A stretch of 64,000 nucleotides of DNA, from NCBI GenBank assembly GCA_964462445.1, contig CAYWXG010000006.1, positions 6,037 through 70,036 on the forward strand. The letters run 5' to 3'. This document shows positions 52,386 through 61,724 of the stretch, piece after piece. This DNA is from JAGBWK01 sp964462445 (lineage in GTDB: Bacteria; Bacteroidota; Bacteroidia; Bacteroidales; Muribaculaceae). Within the stretch, counting starts at the first letter, position 1, and the number at the start of each line of letters is the position of its first letter. The position numbers and the translations under genes are program-made. Under the pieces are notes generated by a model. It saw only the letters and a list, made by a program, of their open reading frames with translations, searched no databases and was not told the origin of the DNA.

Positions 52386-53960
52386 TTAGTTATATCGGGC
52401 TGCAACTTCTTTTGCTACAGCTTTAAGTTTCTCGGTAACTTCTTCTGTTAGTTTACCCTCTGATATCGGAGTCAACACATCTTCTTGATGATTGGCATGC
52501 AACAATTGCAACAATGATTTCTCAAATTCTGCAACCTTCTCTACCGGAACATTTCCGAGCAAACCATTTACTCCACAGAATATTACGGCCACCTGATCCT
52601 CTACCGCCCATGGTTGATACTGTGGTTGGATTAGGAGTCGTTCGTTCTTTCGTCCGCGGTCGATGACACGAGCTGTTACAGGGTCTATGTCACCGCCAAA
52701 TTTTGTAAACGCCTCAAGCTCGCGGAACTGTGCTTGGTCGATTTTTAAGGTACCTGCCACTTTCTTCATCGACTTAATCTGGGCATTACCACCCACACGC
52801 GATACTGATATACCGACATTAATTGCCGGACGAATACCACGGTTGAATAGTGCTGTTTCCAAATAAATCTGACCGTCGGTGATTGAAATCACGTTGGTAG
52901 GTATATATGCCGATACGTCGCCGGCTTGTGTCTCAATGATTGGAAGTGCGGTTAGAGAGCCTCCCCCTTTCACAATAGGCTTTAGCACTTCTGGAAGGTC
53001 GTTCATCATTGATGCAACCTTCTGATTATCTATAATTTTTGCCGCGCGCTCCAATAAGCGTGAGTGCAAATAGAAGATATCACCGGGATACGCTTCACGT
53101 CCTGAGGGACGCTTAAGTATTAGTGATACCTCACGATATGCTACCGCTTGCTTTGATAGGTCATCATATACGATAAGTGCATCGCGTCCTGTATCTCGAA
53201 TATACTCCCCGATTGCCACTCCCGCGAAAGGTGAATAATAACGCATTGCGGCTGAATCTGATGCTGATGCTGATACTACTACGGTGTAGTCCAATGCGCC
53301 ATGTTGGCGTAAGGTTTCTACTGTTGCTGCTATCGATGATGCTTTTTGTCCGATTGCTACATAGATACAATACACCGGCTTGCCTGCCTCGAAATTCTTG
53401 CGTTGATTGATTATTGTATCTATAGCAATTGCTGTCTTACCAATCTGACGGTCTCCAATGATAAGTTCTCGCTGACCGCGACCGATAGGCACCATTGCAT
53501 CGACAGCTTTTATACCGGTCTGCAACGGCTGATTAACCGGCTGACGGAAGATTACGCCCGGAGCTTTTCGTTCCAATGGCATCAATAAGCGCTCTCCCTC
53601 GATTGGTCCGCGACCATCTACTGGTTCGCCCAACACATTGATAACTCGACCGAACACTCCTTCACCTACCGGAATCGACGCTATCTCTCCCGTACGGCGC
53701 ACTGTCATATTCTCGGTTACTTTGTTAACATCGTTGAGCAAAACGACTCCGACATTGCTCTCTTCAAGGTTGAGTGCTACGCCTTTTACGCCATTTTCAA
53801 ACTCTACGAGCTCGTTGGCACACACATTGTCAAGGCCATATACGTGAGCTACGCCATCACCTACCTCAAGCACTGTGCCTACCTCTTCAAAAGCTACTTT
53901 GGAGTTAACACTCTCGAGCTGTTGTTTTAATACTTCCGAAATCTCGCTGGGGTTAATCAT
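52386..53960 (-). CDS. atpA: ATP synthase subunit alpha
   Basis: A 524-residue F1 subunit. The P-loop is GDRQIGKTAIAIDT (near 170-183). The C-terminal region carries the SVSRVGGNAQIKSMKKVAGTLK block with the arginine finger of the alpha subunit. Catalysis takes place at the beta interface. It lies 6 bp after atpH. Confidence 0.96.
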   Translation of the reverse strand: MINPSEISEVLKQQLESVNSKVAFEEVGTVLEVGDGVAHVYGLDNVCANELVEFENGVKGVALNLEESNVGVVLLNDVNKVTENMTVRRTGEIASIPVGEGVFGRVINVLGEPVDGRGPIEGERLLMPLERKAPGVIFRQPVNQPLQTGIKAVDAMVPIGRGQRELIIGDRQIGKTAIAIDTIINQRKNFEAGKPVYCIYVAIGQKASSIAATVETLRQHGALDYTVVVSASASDSAAMRYYSPFAGVAIGEYIRDTGRDALIVYDDLSKQAVAYREVSLILKRPSGREAYPGDIFYLHSRLLERAAKIIDNQKVASMMNDLPEVLKPIVKGGGSLTALPIIETQAGDVSAYIPTNVISITDGQIYLETALFNRGIRPAINVGISVSRVGGNAQIKSMKKVAGTLKIDQAQFRELEAFTKFGGDIDPVTARVIDRGRKNERLLIQPQYQPWAVEDQVAVIFCGVNGLLGNVPVEKVAEFEKSLLQLLHANHQEDVLTPISEGKLTEEVTEKLKAVAKEVAARYN

Positions 53961-53966
53961 TATTGT

Positions 53967-54512
53967 TTACTTGCTTAAAAGTTTCAAACGCAATTGTTTC
54001 AATTCATTTTTGATGGAAGCGTCAAGACGCTCTGAGTCAATCTTTACCACGAAGCCGCCTATCAATTCCTCGTCGACCGACACCTCATACTCTACCGAAG
54101 CATCTCCCACATGGCTATTGATTATCGCTTTTAGTCGTGTCATCTCCTTCTCCGCCAACTCCGACGCTGAAGTGATTTCCACTTTATAGATATTATTTGC
54201 CTTGCGGTACAATTCAAGATATGACAATGCCATACTTTGCATCATGTCAATACGATTATTGACAATAAGCAATTTCACAAAGTCGGCAAATGCCGCATCC
54301 TTGGCTGTTGCTCCCGATGCTGTCATCAACAACTTGGTTTTGTCCGCTGATGCTACAAACGGATTTGTAACAGCTTTGCCCAAAGCCGGCTCTGCTGCAA
54401 AACTACTGCTTATTGATTGCATCAGTGCATAGACACGTTTCGCTACCCCTTTTTCTTGGGCATACTTATACAGTGCCTTGGCATATCGTCGTGGAATAAG
54501 ACCGTCGTTCAT
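53967..54512 (-). CDS. atpH: ATP synthase subunit delta
   Basis: A 181-residue F1 stalk subunit (OSCP-type). The N-terminus IPRRYAKALYKYAQEKG and the C-terminal EYEVSVDEELIGGFVVKIDSERLDASIKNELKQLR in pieces match the family. It links alpha/beta to the b stalk. It lies 9 bp after atpF. Confidence 0.94.
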   Translation of the reverse strand: MNDGLIPRRYAKALYKYAQEKGVAKRVYALMQSISSSFAAEPALGKAVTNPFVASADKTKLLMTASGATAKDAAFADFVKLLIVNNRIDMMQSMALSYLELYRKANNIYKVEITSASELAEKEMTRLKAIINSHVGDASVEYEVSVDEELIGGFVVKIDSERLDASIKNELKQLRLKLLSK

Positions 54513-54521
54513 ATCGCTTTA

Positions 54522-55019
54522 TCAGTTTTTCTTCTCAAGTTCGTCGAGCAAACTGTCGACAAGCTGTGTCTGCGCCTTGGTATCGCTCATCTGTTTGCGC
54601 ACCACCTTCTGTGCGATGGTTAGGGCAAATGCGCTCACCTCGTCGCGAATATTCTGCTCAGCCTCTTTTCTTGCTTGGTCAATTTGCAACTTTGCTTGGT
54701 CAAGTTCCTTTGATGCGGCCTGACGTGCTTCATTGCGTGCATCTTCAATAATTTGCGTTTTCACGCGGTCTGCTTCACGAAGTATGTCGGCTTGTTGTCG
54801 ACGTGCTTCTTGCATCAACTCTTCCGCCTTCGCCTGCGCATTATCGAGATCTTGCTTTGCCTGCTGAGCATATTCCACACCCTTGTCGATTAACTCGGCT
54901 CGTTGGTCCATCATTTTGGTTATTGCCGGCCATGCATATTTACATAGTATAAAAAAGAGCACGGCAAAGCTCAGAAACATCCAAAATATCAGACCGAAGT
55001 CAGGGGTGAATAGTTCCAT
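54522..55019 (-). CDS. atpF: ATP synthase subunit b
   Basis: A 165-residue peripheral stalk subunit with one N-terminal membrane helix (FGLIFWMFLSFAVLFFILCKYAWP) and a long charged coiled coil to the end, Ala/Gln/Glu/Lys-rich. It dimerises and holds F1 against rotation. It lies between atpE (61-bp gap) and atpH. Confidence 0.95.
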   Translation of the reverse strand: MELFTPDFGLIFWMFLSFAVLFFILCKYAWPAITKMMDQRAELIDKGVEYAQQAKQDLDNAQAKAEELMQEARRQQADILREADRVKTQIIEDARNEARQAASKELDQAKLQIDQARKEAEQNIRDEVSAFALTIAQKVVRKQMSDTKAQTQLVDSLLDELEKKN

Positions 55020-55080
55020 TGTTTTTATTTAATAATTCTTGATTAACGATTAAATCGTGACTTTAACTGCTGTCTGCTTA

Positions 55081-55323
55081 TTAAAGGAACAACGCGAGGA
55101 TACAAACAATCACGGCAAAGAGTGCTACACCTTCTACAAGAGCCGCAATAACAATCATATTGCTTCGGATATCACCTGCTGCCTCGGGCTGGCGAGCAAT
55201 GGCTTCCATTGCTGAAGAACCGATTTTTCCGATACCGATACCTGCTGCGATTGCTGCTATACCTGCGCCTAATGCTGCGCCTAATCCCTGAAGGGCGTCT
55301 ACTAATGAAATCATTGAGAACAT
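55081..55323 (-). CDS. atpE: ATP synthase subunit c
   Basis: An 80-residue, two-helix rotor subunit. The ion-binding carboxylate is the Glu in AALVEGVALFAVIV. The first helix has Ala/Gly where sodium-type rings carry Gln, and the residues after Glu are Gly-Val rather than Ser-Thr. The ring is therefore most likely proton-driven. The glycine-rich GAALGAGIAAIAAGIGIG motif is normal. Confidence 0.95.
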   Translation of the reverse strand: MFSMISLVDALQGLGAALGAGIAAIAAGIGIGKIGSSAMEAIARQPEAAGDIRSNMIVIAALVEGVALFAVIVCILALFL

Positions 55324-55373
55324 AATGTTTATTATTAAATTATTAGTTTTGTTTATTTCTATAATTGGGATAT

Positions 55374-56468
55374 TTATTTGCTTGCCGCTTCCGAATGTTC
55401 ATGATGCGGATTTTCTTGGGCTAATGATATGAATATCGTTGATAGCATCGTAAACACATATGCCTGTATGAAACTTACCAACACATCTATCAACAACATG
55501 AATATTGAAAACAGCGATGATACTACTGCCGTACCGGATGCCACTCCCATTCCCATTTTTGCAAAGATAAATATCAACAACGTCAACACGATTACTATCA
55601 TGTGACCTCCCATCATATTCGCAAACAAACGAACTGTCAACGCTGCCGGTTTGGTAAACATTCCAAACACCTCTATGATTGGCATGATTGGAAGTGGAAA
55701 TTTCAGCCATAGGGGTACATCGGGCCAAAATACCTCTTTCCAATAATGCTTCGTTCCGAAAAGATTCGTAGCCAAGAATGTGCATATTGCAAGCACAAGG
55801 GTAACTGCGATATTTCCTGTCAAGTTTGCGCCTCCGGGGAATATTACCATAAGTCCCATCAGGTTCATCACAAAGATGAAATAGAACACCGTCAATAAAT
55901 AGGGCGCAAATTTCTTCGCCTTATCTTTCAACGTTGACTTGATGACTCCATCGTAGACAAACCATGTCAATGCTTCTATAGCGCCAAGCCATCGACGAGG
56001 GGCTTTATAGCCTTTGCGCTTATAATAACGTTTTAGCGGGAACAATAATAGGCACACTACTATAACGGTTATTATCAACGCACACACATTTTTGGTTATC
56101 GATATATCAAACGGGCGAACTTCTTCCCCATCTACAATTTCCACAACCTTCCCTTTATTATCGCCTTCTGTAGCGATACGGAATGTCTTGCCATTGTCGA
56201 CATATTCATGACCATGCGCTACTCGCTCCGACGAGAATATGTGCAACCCATCGCTACCAAATACTATGATAGGTAGAGGTATCGACTTATGGTGATTGAA
56301 TGGCACCTCCCAACCGTAGCGGTCCCCCAAGTGATCAAATATAATCTCCTTGGGATCTATATCGCCACTCTCGTGTGCATCATCATGCTTCGACGATGCC
56401 GATGCAGGGAAGCTCATCGACACCATGGCCGATATAAGCATTATTGCTATGAGGGTGATTCGTTTCAT
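55374..56468 (-). CDS. atpB: ATP synthase subunit a with N-terminal signal-peptide extension
   Basis: A 364-residue membrane subunit of Fo. The first 25 residues look like a cleavable signal peptide (MKRITLIAIMLISAMVSMSFPASA); then comes a soluble His/Asp-rich segment of about 100 residues. The membrane core with five to six helices carries the essential Arg in LTVRLFANMMGGHM. This layout is typical of Bacteroidota and longer than E. coli AtpB (271). ATG 56468 is preferred over an in-frame ATG at 56486, which would overlap atpC. It lies 5 bp after atpC. Confidence 0.93.
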   Translation of the reverse strand: MKRITLIAIMLISAMVSMSFPASASSKHDDAHESGDIDPKEIIFDHLGDRYGWEVPFNHHKSIPLPIIVFGSDGLHIFSSERVAHGHEYVDNGKTFRIATEGDNKGKVVEIVDGEEVRPFDISITKNVCALIITVIVVCLLLFPLKRYYKRKGYKAPRRWLGAIEALTWFVYDGVIKSTLKDKAKKFAPYLLTVFYFIFVMNLMGLMVIFPGGANLTGNIAVTLVLAICTFLATNLFGTKHYWKEVFWPDVPLWLKFPLPIMPIIEVFGMFTKPAALTVRLFANMMGGHMIVIVLTLLIFIFAKMGMGVASGTAVVSSLFSIFMLLIDVLVSFIQAYVFTMLSTIFISLAQENPHHEHSEAASK

Positions 56469-56473
56469 TGGAG

Positions 56474-56707
56474 TTAATATACGCAAACCGACACCAAATT
56501 GTTATCCACGTCAGCTATACCGCCATCTATATGGGTAGTCGACATTTCAGAATCGTGACGAAAGATTATATCACCTGCCACTAAAGTTGATATCAACGAT
56601 GCGTGATTATTTAGCACCGTGAATCGACCCTTTTCGCCAGGCAATGTCACCATTTCCACGTCTCCTTCGAAGAGTACTTCGGTAGCTGAGATGATTTTGA
56701 GTGTCAT
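56474..56707 (-). CDS. atpC: ATP synthase subunit epsilon, short form
   Basis: A 77-residue protein covering only the N-terminal beta sandwich of epsilon (FEGDVEMVTLPGEKGRFTVLNNHASLI). The C-terminal helical domain that in E. coli inhibits ATP hydrolysis is absent; the protein simply ends at residue 77. It joins gamma to the c ring. It lies 34 bp after atpD and 5 bp before atpB. Confidence 0.9.
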   Translation of the reverse strand: MTLKIISATEVLFEGDVEMVTLPGEKGRFTVLNNHASLISTLVAGDIIFRHDSEMSTTHIDGGIADVDNNLVSVCVY

Positions 56708-56741
56708 ATCGCTGTTATTGATATTATATTATTTTATAACC

Positions 56742-58244
56742 TTATTCTACTTCGGCAAGTAGTTTCTTACCCTTCGCTATCGCTTCATCAATTGTTCCGA
56801 CATTGAGGAATGCTTGTTCCGGATATTGATCCATTTCGCCGGAAAGTATCATCTTGAAGCCTCGAATTGTTTCACTTAATGGAACAAGCACACCGGGTAA
56901 GCCGGTAAACTGCTCTGCTACGTGGAAAGGCTGTGAAAGGAAGCGCTGAGCTCGACGTGCGCGTGCTACAACGAGTTTATCCTCATCTGAAAGTTCATCA
57001 ACACCAAGAATTGCTATAATATCTTGAAGCTCATTATATTTCTGCAACAACTGCTTAACGGCTTGAGCTGTGTTGTAATGATCTTCTCCAATTACATTCG
57101 GGTCAAGAATTCGTGAAGTTGACTCCAACGGGTCTACGGCCGGATAGATACCGAGCTCGGCAATCTTTCGCGATAACACTGTTGTTGCATCAAGGAATGA
57201 GAATGTTGTCGCGGGAGCGGGGTCAGTCAAGTCATCGGCTGGCACATAGATTGCCTGTACCGAAGTAATTGAACCATTCTTTGTTGATGTAATACGTTCC
57301 TGCAACGCTCCCATTTCAGAAGCAAGTGTAGGCTGATATCCCACCGCTGAAGGCATTCGTCCCAATAGTGCCGACACCTCCGAACCTGCTTGCGTGAAAC
57401 GGAATATATTGTCGATGAAGAGTAGAATTTCCTTTCCACCTCCATCTTGATCGCGGAATTGTTCTGCCACGGTCAATCCGGAAAGTGCCACACGTAGACG
57501 TGCACCCGGCGGTTCATTCATCTGACCAAACACCAATGTAGCTTGCGAATTGGCAACTTCGTTCATGTCTACGTCATCGAGATTCCACTCGCCACGCTCC
57601 ATGCCTTCTTTAAATTTGTCGCCATATTTCATTACACCGCTCTCTATCATCTCGCGGAGCAAGTCGTTACCTTCACGGGTACGCTCTCCTACGCCGGTAA
57701 ACACTGAGAATCCGTTGTGACCCTTTGCAATGTTATTGATAAGCTCCATAATAAGCACGGTCTTACCTACACCCGCACCACCGAACAAACCGATTTTACC
57801 TCCCTTGCTATACGGTTCGAGCAAGTCTATCACCTTGATTCCGGTATATAGAATCTCTGTACCGATGGTAAGGTCCTCAAATTTAGGAGCCGGTTGATGA
57901 ATTGGACGGAGCTTCTCGCGGTCGAGTTCTGGAAGGTGGTCAATAGCTTCCCCGATTACATTGAGCAAGCGACCCTTAACCTGCCCTCCGGTAGGTACTG
58001 CGATGGGGCGTTCAAGGTTTTCTACACGCATGCCACGTTGCAATCCGTCGGTACTTTCCATTGCAACACAGCGCACGGTGTCTTCTCCTATGTGCTGCTC
58101 TACTTCGAGGATAAGCATTGAGCCGTCAGCACGGTCGATTTTCAATGCAGTGTAAATAGGAGGTAGCGCATTTTTGTCGCCTTCAAAACTGACGTCAACT
58201 ACCGGACCGATTACTTGGGCTATTTTTCCGTATGTTTCGCTCAT
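56742..58244 (-). CDS. atpD: ATP synthase subunit beta
   Basis: A 500-residue catalytic F1 subunit. The P-loop is GGAGVGKTVLIMEL near 160-173, followed by the catalytic Glu in GVGERTREGNDL and the Walker B-type EILLFIDNIFRF. These match the F-type beta subunit throughout. It is the first gene of the atp block, 47 bp after nuoH with no promoter-like element between. Confidence 0.97.
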   Translation of the reverse strand: MSETYGKIAQVIGPVVDVSFEGDKNALPPIYTALKIDRADGSMLILEVEQHIGEDTVRCVAMESTDGLQRGMRVENLERPIAVPTGGQVKGRLLNVIGEAIDHLPELDREKLRPIHQPAPKFEDLTIGTEILYTGIKVIDLLEPYSKGGKIGLFGGAGVGKTVLIMELINNIAKGHNGFSVFTGVGERTREGNDLLREMIESGVMKYGDKFKEGMERGEWNLDDVDMNEVANSQATLVFGQMNEPPGARLRVALSGLTVAEQFRDQDGGGKEILLFIDNIFRFTQAGSEVSALLGRMPSAVGYQPTLASEMGALQERITSTKNGSITSVQAIYVPADDLTDPAPATTFSFLDATTVLSRKIAELGIYPAVDPLESTSRILDPNVIGEDHYNTAQAVKQLLQKYNELQDIIAILGVDELSDEDKLVVARARRAQRFLSQPFHVAEQFTGLPGVLVPLSETIRGFKMILSGEMDQYPEQAFLNVGTIDEAIAKGKKLLAEVE

Positions 58245-58291
58245 AACCGCTGATTATTTTGCTGTTTTCTGTATTTCTATGAGGTTGTTTA

Positions 58292-59389
58292 TTATTCTAT
58301 CACGGGGCATACCGGACCATGAAGACCGTATACGATTACCAATACCATCAACACCAAGTTGAACAAGTTGATGGGGAGGAGATATTTCCACTCAAGCGCC
58401 AATAGTTGGTCGATACGCAAGCGAGGGAATGTCCATTTGAACCATATGATTACAAACGAAAGCACTACCGCTTTTCCGATAAACCAAATGGGGGTCGGGA
58501 TGCAGTTCATCACATCGTTGAAACCTTCCCATCCGGGGATATGCAATGGCATCCAGCCTCCGAAGAAGAGCAATGTTGCTACACCTGCCACGATGAAGAG
58601 ATTGAGGTACTCTGCCAAGTAGAAGAATCCGAAGTGAATACCTGAATATTCTGTGTGATAACCTGCGGTCAACTCTGATTCTGCTTCTGGAAGGTCAAAC
58701 GGACCGCGGTTGGTTTCTGCCGTACCGGCTATCATGTAGATGATGAAGGCAATAATTGCAGGGATGTGGCCGGAGAAGATGAACCAACAATCTCTTTGCG
58801 CCTCGATAATGCCGTTCACCGACATTGTGCCGGCATAGGCTACCATCGTGATTACCGACAAGCCGATTGACAACTCGTAGCTCACCATCTGAGCGCCTGA
58901 ACGCAACGCTCCGATTAGTGTAAATTTATTATTGGAGGACCATCCTGCGAGCAATATACCCAAAACACCTATCGACGATACCGCTATCAAGAAGAAGATA
59001 CCGATATTGAAATCAATGATTTGCAACCCTTTTCCCCATGGCAACACTGCAAAAGCAAGCATTGATGCCGCAATAACCAAATAGGGGGCCAACGCAAATA
59101 GGAGTTTGTCGGTGTGCTTGAGGCTGATAAGCTCCTTTATAAGGATTTTGAACATATCGGCGAAGCTCTGCAACAATCCGAAGGGACCTACTCGGTTCGG
59201 ACCGAGACGACATTGGAATGCCGCACACACTTTACGTTCGAAATAGATGTAGAATAGTGCCAAAAGTGCATAAGCCAACAATAGGCCTAAACCGATAAGG
59301 ACACACTCTGTAACCACTACCAACCAATCTGCCATAAACGACGATAGTAGGTCGTGAATCCATCCTGTTACATTTGAAAAGTCAAACAT
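58292..59389 (-). CDS. nuoH: NADH-quinone oxidoreductase subunit H
   Basis: A 365-residue membrane subunit forming the quinone chamber of complex I, with eight to nine helices. Seen: RLGPNRVGPFGLLQSFADMFKILIKE, DLPEAESELTAGYHTEYSG and AEYLNLFIVAGVATLLFFGG in pieces. It lies 52 bp after nuoCD and 47 bp before atpD. Confidence 0.95.
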   Translation of the reverse strand: MFDFSNVTGWIHDLLSSFMADWLVVVTECVLIGLGLLLAYALLALFYIYFERKVCAAFQCRLGPNRVGPFGLLQSFADMFKILIKELISLKHTDKLLFALAPYLVIAASMLAFAVLPWGKGLQIIDFNIGIFFLIAVSSIGVLGILLAGWSSNNKFTLIGALRSGAQMVSYELSIGLSVITMVAYAGTMSVNGIIEAQRDCWFIFSGHIPAIIAFIIYMIAGTAETNRGPFDLPEAESELTAGYHTEYSGIHFGFFYLAEYLNLFIVAGVATLLFFGGWMPLHIPGWEGFNDVMNCIPTPIWFIGKAVVLSFVIIWFKWTFPRLRIDQLLALEWKYLLPINLFNLVLMVLVIVYGLHGPVCPVIE

Positions 59390-59441
59390 GAAGATTTTAT
59401 CTTTATTGGATATTTACTATTTTTCAGTTGTTTCTCTTTGT

Positions 59442-61070
59442 TTATCGGTCCATATCGGGAACGATGTAGTCCAACGAACCGCCGATTGTGATAAGGTCGG
59501 CAATCTTATTACCTGAAGTAATATGGTCGACCACTGCCGCCAAAGGCAAGCATGGAGGCGCTATCTTCAAGCGATAAGGCTTGGTTGAGCCATCACTTTC
59601 AAGATATACGGCAAACACTCCGCGACAGCCTTCCACCATCTGGAACCACTTTCCTACAGGCAATTTTAGCACCTTGGGCACTTTTGCACATATATCACCT
59701 GCGGGGATATTGTCGATAAGTTGCTCGATGATGCGAGCCGACTCTTCGATTTCTTTCATGCGGCATTTGAAACGCGCCATTGAGTCTCCCTCTTCCATAA
59801 CAACCTGCTCAAAATCAAGCTCTGAGTAGATGCTATATGGATGTGTCTTTCGCACGTCGCATGCCCAACCCGATGCACGACCAGAAGGACCGGTAACGCT
59901 ATAGTCCATTGCATCAGCTTTGCTAAGCATACCAACACCTTCCATACGATTCTTGGTGATGACGTTGCCGGTGAATATCTTATTATATTCTTTAATGTTT
60001 TTGGGAATCACTGCCAACAATGCTTTGACATCGGCAACGAAATTCTCATCAAGGTCGGCCATCACTCCTCCGATTACATCATAGTTGAAAGTCATGCGGG
60101 CTCCGCAAGTCTTATCCATGATATCGAGGATTTGTTCACGCACGCGAAGCGCGTAGAAGAGCATTGTTGTTGCTCCGAGGTCCATACAGAATGTTCCGAT
60201 AAAGAGACAGTGGGACGCGATACGCGAAAGCTCATCCATAATGACACGGATTACTTGTGCGCGACGCGGCACTTCTATGCCGGCTGCCTTTTCTATACAT
60301 AGGCAAAGCCCGTGGTGATAGTTGTGCGCTGCGAAATAGTCAAGACGGTCCATGAAGTGGAGCGTCTGAGGATATGTCAAATCTTCGCATAACTTTTCAA
60401 CACCGCGGTGGATATATCCCATGTAAACGTCGATTTTCTTGATAGTTTCGCCATCTACTGCTGTACGGAAACGCAACACTCCGTGAGTCGCGGGGTGCTG
60501 CGGACCTATATTGACTACAAAGTCATCTTTTTCGAAAATCAAGCGATGCTTTTTCTCGATTTTGCCTTCGGCATTTTCGAGATACATATCTGTGCCGTCG
60601 CTCTGACGTTCATTTTCAATCGAAACGGGGTTGAGTTCGGGATTTGTATCATAATCTTTACGCAAAGGATAGCCCACCCAGTCGATATTGAGGAACAAAC
60701 GGCGCATATCCTTATTGCCTATAAATACTATTCCGAAGAAGTCGTAAACTTCACGCTCGAAGATTTCTGCAATTGTCCACACTTCCGAAACTGAATGAAG
60801 CATGGGGTTTTCGCGGTCGGTTGTTGATACCTTGATTGCCAACGTGTTGGCATGTTTTGATGATGCAAGGTAATAAATACAACCTAAAGAATCTTTCCAA
60901 TCCATGCCGACGATAGTCACAAGGAAGTCAAACGCCATGTCGGCGTCGTCGCGAAGCGTGCGAGCGAGACTTTGCAACTGCGCATCGGGAATGGTAATCT
61001 GCAACGTGTCGGCCTGCTCAAATGTAGCGGCAGGGAACAACTTTGAGATTTTTTCCTGTATAGTGGCCAT
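59442..61070 (-). CDS. nuoC: NADH-quinone oxidoreductase subunit C/D fusion
   Basis: A 542-residue fusion of the 30-kDa (C) and 49-kDa (D) subunits, a form shared by enterobacteria and Bacteroidota. The C part has EVYDFFGIVFIGNKDMRRL and PLRKDY; the D part begins near residue 170 with NIGPQHPATHGVLRF, and has the quinone-site His/Tyr region DRLDYFAAHNYHHG and the C-terminal GGSLDYIVPDMDR. It is a peripheral-arm subunit next to cluster N2. Confidence 0.95.
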   Translation of the reverse strand: MATIQEKISKLFPAATFEQADTLQITIPDAQLQSLARTLRDDADMAFDFLVTIVGMDWKDSLGCIYYLASSKHANTLAIKVSTTDRENPMLHSVSEVWTIAEIFEREVYDFFGIVFIGNKDMRRLFLNIDWVGYPLRKDYDTNPELNPVSIENERQSDGTDMYLENAEGKIEKKHRLIFEKDDFVVNIGPQHPATHGVLRFRTAVDGETIKKIDVYMGYIHRGVEKLCEDLTYPQTLHFMDRLDYFAAHNYHHGLCLCIEKAAGIEVPRRAQVIRVIMDELSRIASHCLFIGTFCMDLGATTMLFYALRVREQILDIMDKTCGARMTFNYDVIGGVMADLDENFVADVKALLAVIPKNIKEYNKIFTGNVITKNRMEGVGMLSKADAMDYSVTGPSGRASGWACDVRKTHPYSIYSELDFEQVVMEEGDSMARFKCRMKEIEESARIIEQLIDNIPAGDICAKVPKVLKLPVGKWFQMVEGCRGVFAVYLESDGSTKPYRLKIAPPCLPLAAVVDHITSGNKIADLITIGGSLDYIVPDMDR

Positions 61071-61127
61071 ATTGTTGGTTGTTTCTGTTACAATAATGAT
61101 GGTTTAAAATTGGTTGCCATTCTCCTA

Positions 61128-61724
61128 TTAATCCATAGGGTGGTCTTCAAAAAATTTCTGATTGCGCTCTTGGCGGTTTACTCCTCCGAAGAATTTTTCA
61201 ACCTTAATTTTGCGCGACAACTGCATGATACCATAAATCATCGCTTCGGGACGTGGAGGACAGCCGGGAACAAATACGTCAACCGGCACAATGTCGCCGA
61301 TACCCTTTGCTACATGATATGATTTACGGAATGGACCACCTGAAATAGCACAACCACCGCAGGCAATCACATATTTGGGTTCTGCAAGCTGGTCGTATAG
61401 ACGGCGGAATACAGGCACCATACGATTCACTATCGTTCCTGCCACCATCATAAAATCGGCTTGACGGGGTGAAGCACGTGCTACTTCCCAGCCAAAACGA
61501 GCCATATCAAATCGAGCCGCACCGAGCGACACGAATTCTATACCGCAACAACTGGTAGCGAAAGTAAGTGGCCAGATCGAGTTAGACCGCCCCCAGTTGA
61601 TAAGTTTGTCAAACGTACCAACTATTACGTTGGTCCCGTTTTCCTGAAGCTCCTGCACGAGCTTCTCGATATATTCATTATCTTTCCACGCCTCGTAGGG
61701 CATGCTCTTGGTCGTTACTTCCAT
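61128..61724 (-). CDS. nuoB: NADH-quinone oxidoreductase subunit B
   Basis: A 198-residue subunit holding cluster N2. The ligands are in TFATSCCGIEF, VIACGGCAISGG and VFVPGCPPRPE. ATG 61724 is chosen because AAAGGAG (minus strand, 61732-61738) sits 7 bp upstream, an unusually good ribosome-binding site for this genome; an in-frame ATG at 61745 would bypass it. It overlaps the 3' end of nuoA by 10 bp. Confidence 0.94.
   Translation of the reverse strand: MEVTTKSMPYEAWKDNEYIEKLVQELQENGTNVIVGTFDKLINWGRSNSIWPLTFATSCCGIEFVSLGAARFDMARFGWEVARASPRQADFMMVAGTIVNRMVPVFRRLYDQLAEPKYVIACGGCAISGGPFRKSYHVAKGIGDIVPVDVFVPGCPPRPEAMIYGIMQLSRKIKVEKFFGGVNRQERNQKFFEDHPMD

Noticed and set aside
55081..55323. Sodium-driven ATP synthase
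   Set aside because: The c subunit lacks the Gln and the Ser-Thr after the Glu that bind sodium, so a proton ring is more likely.
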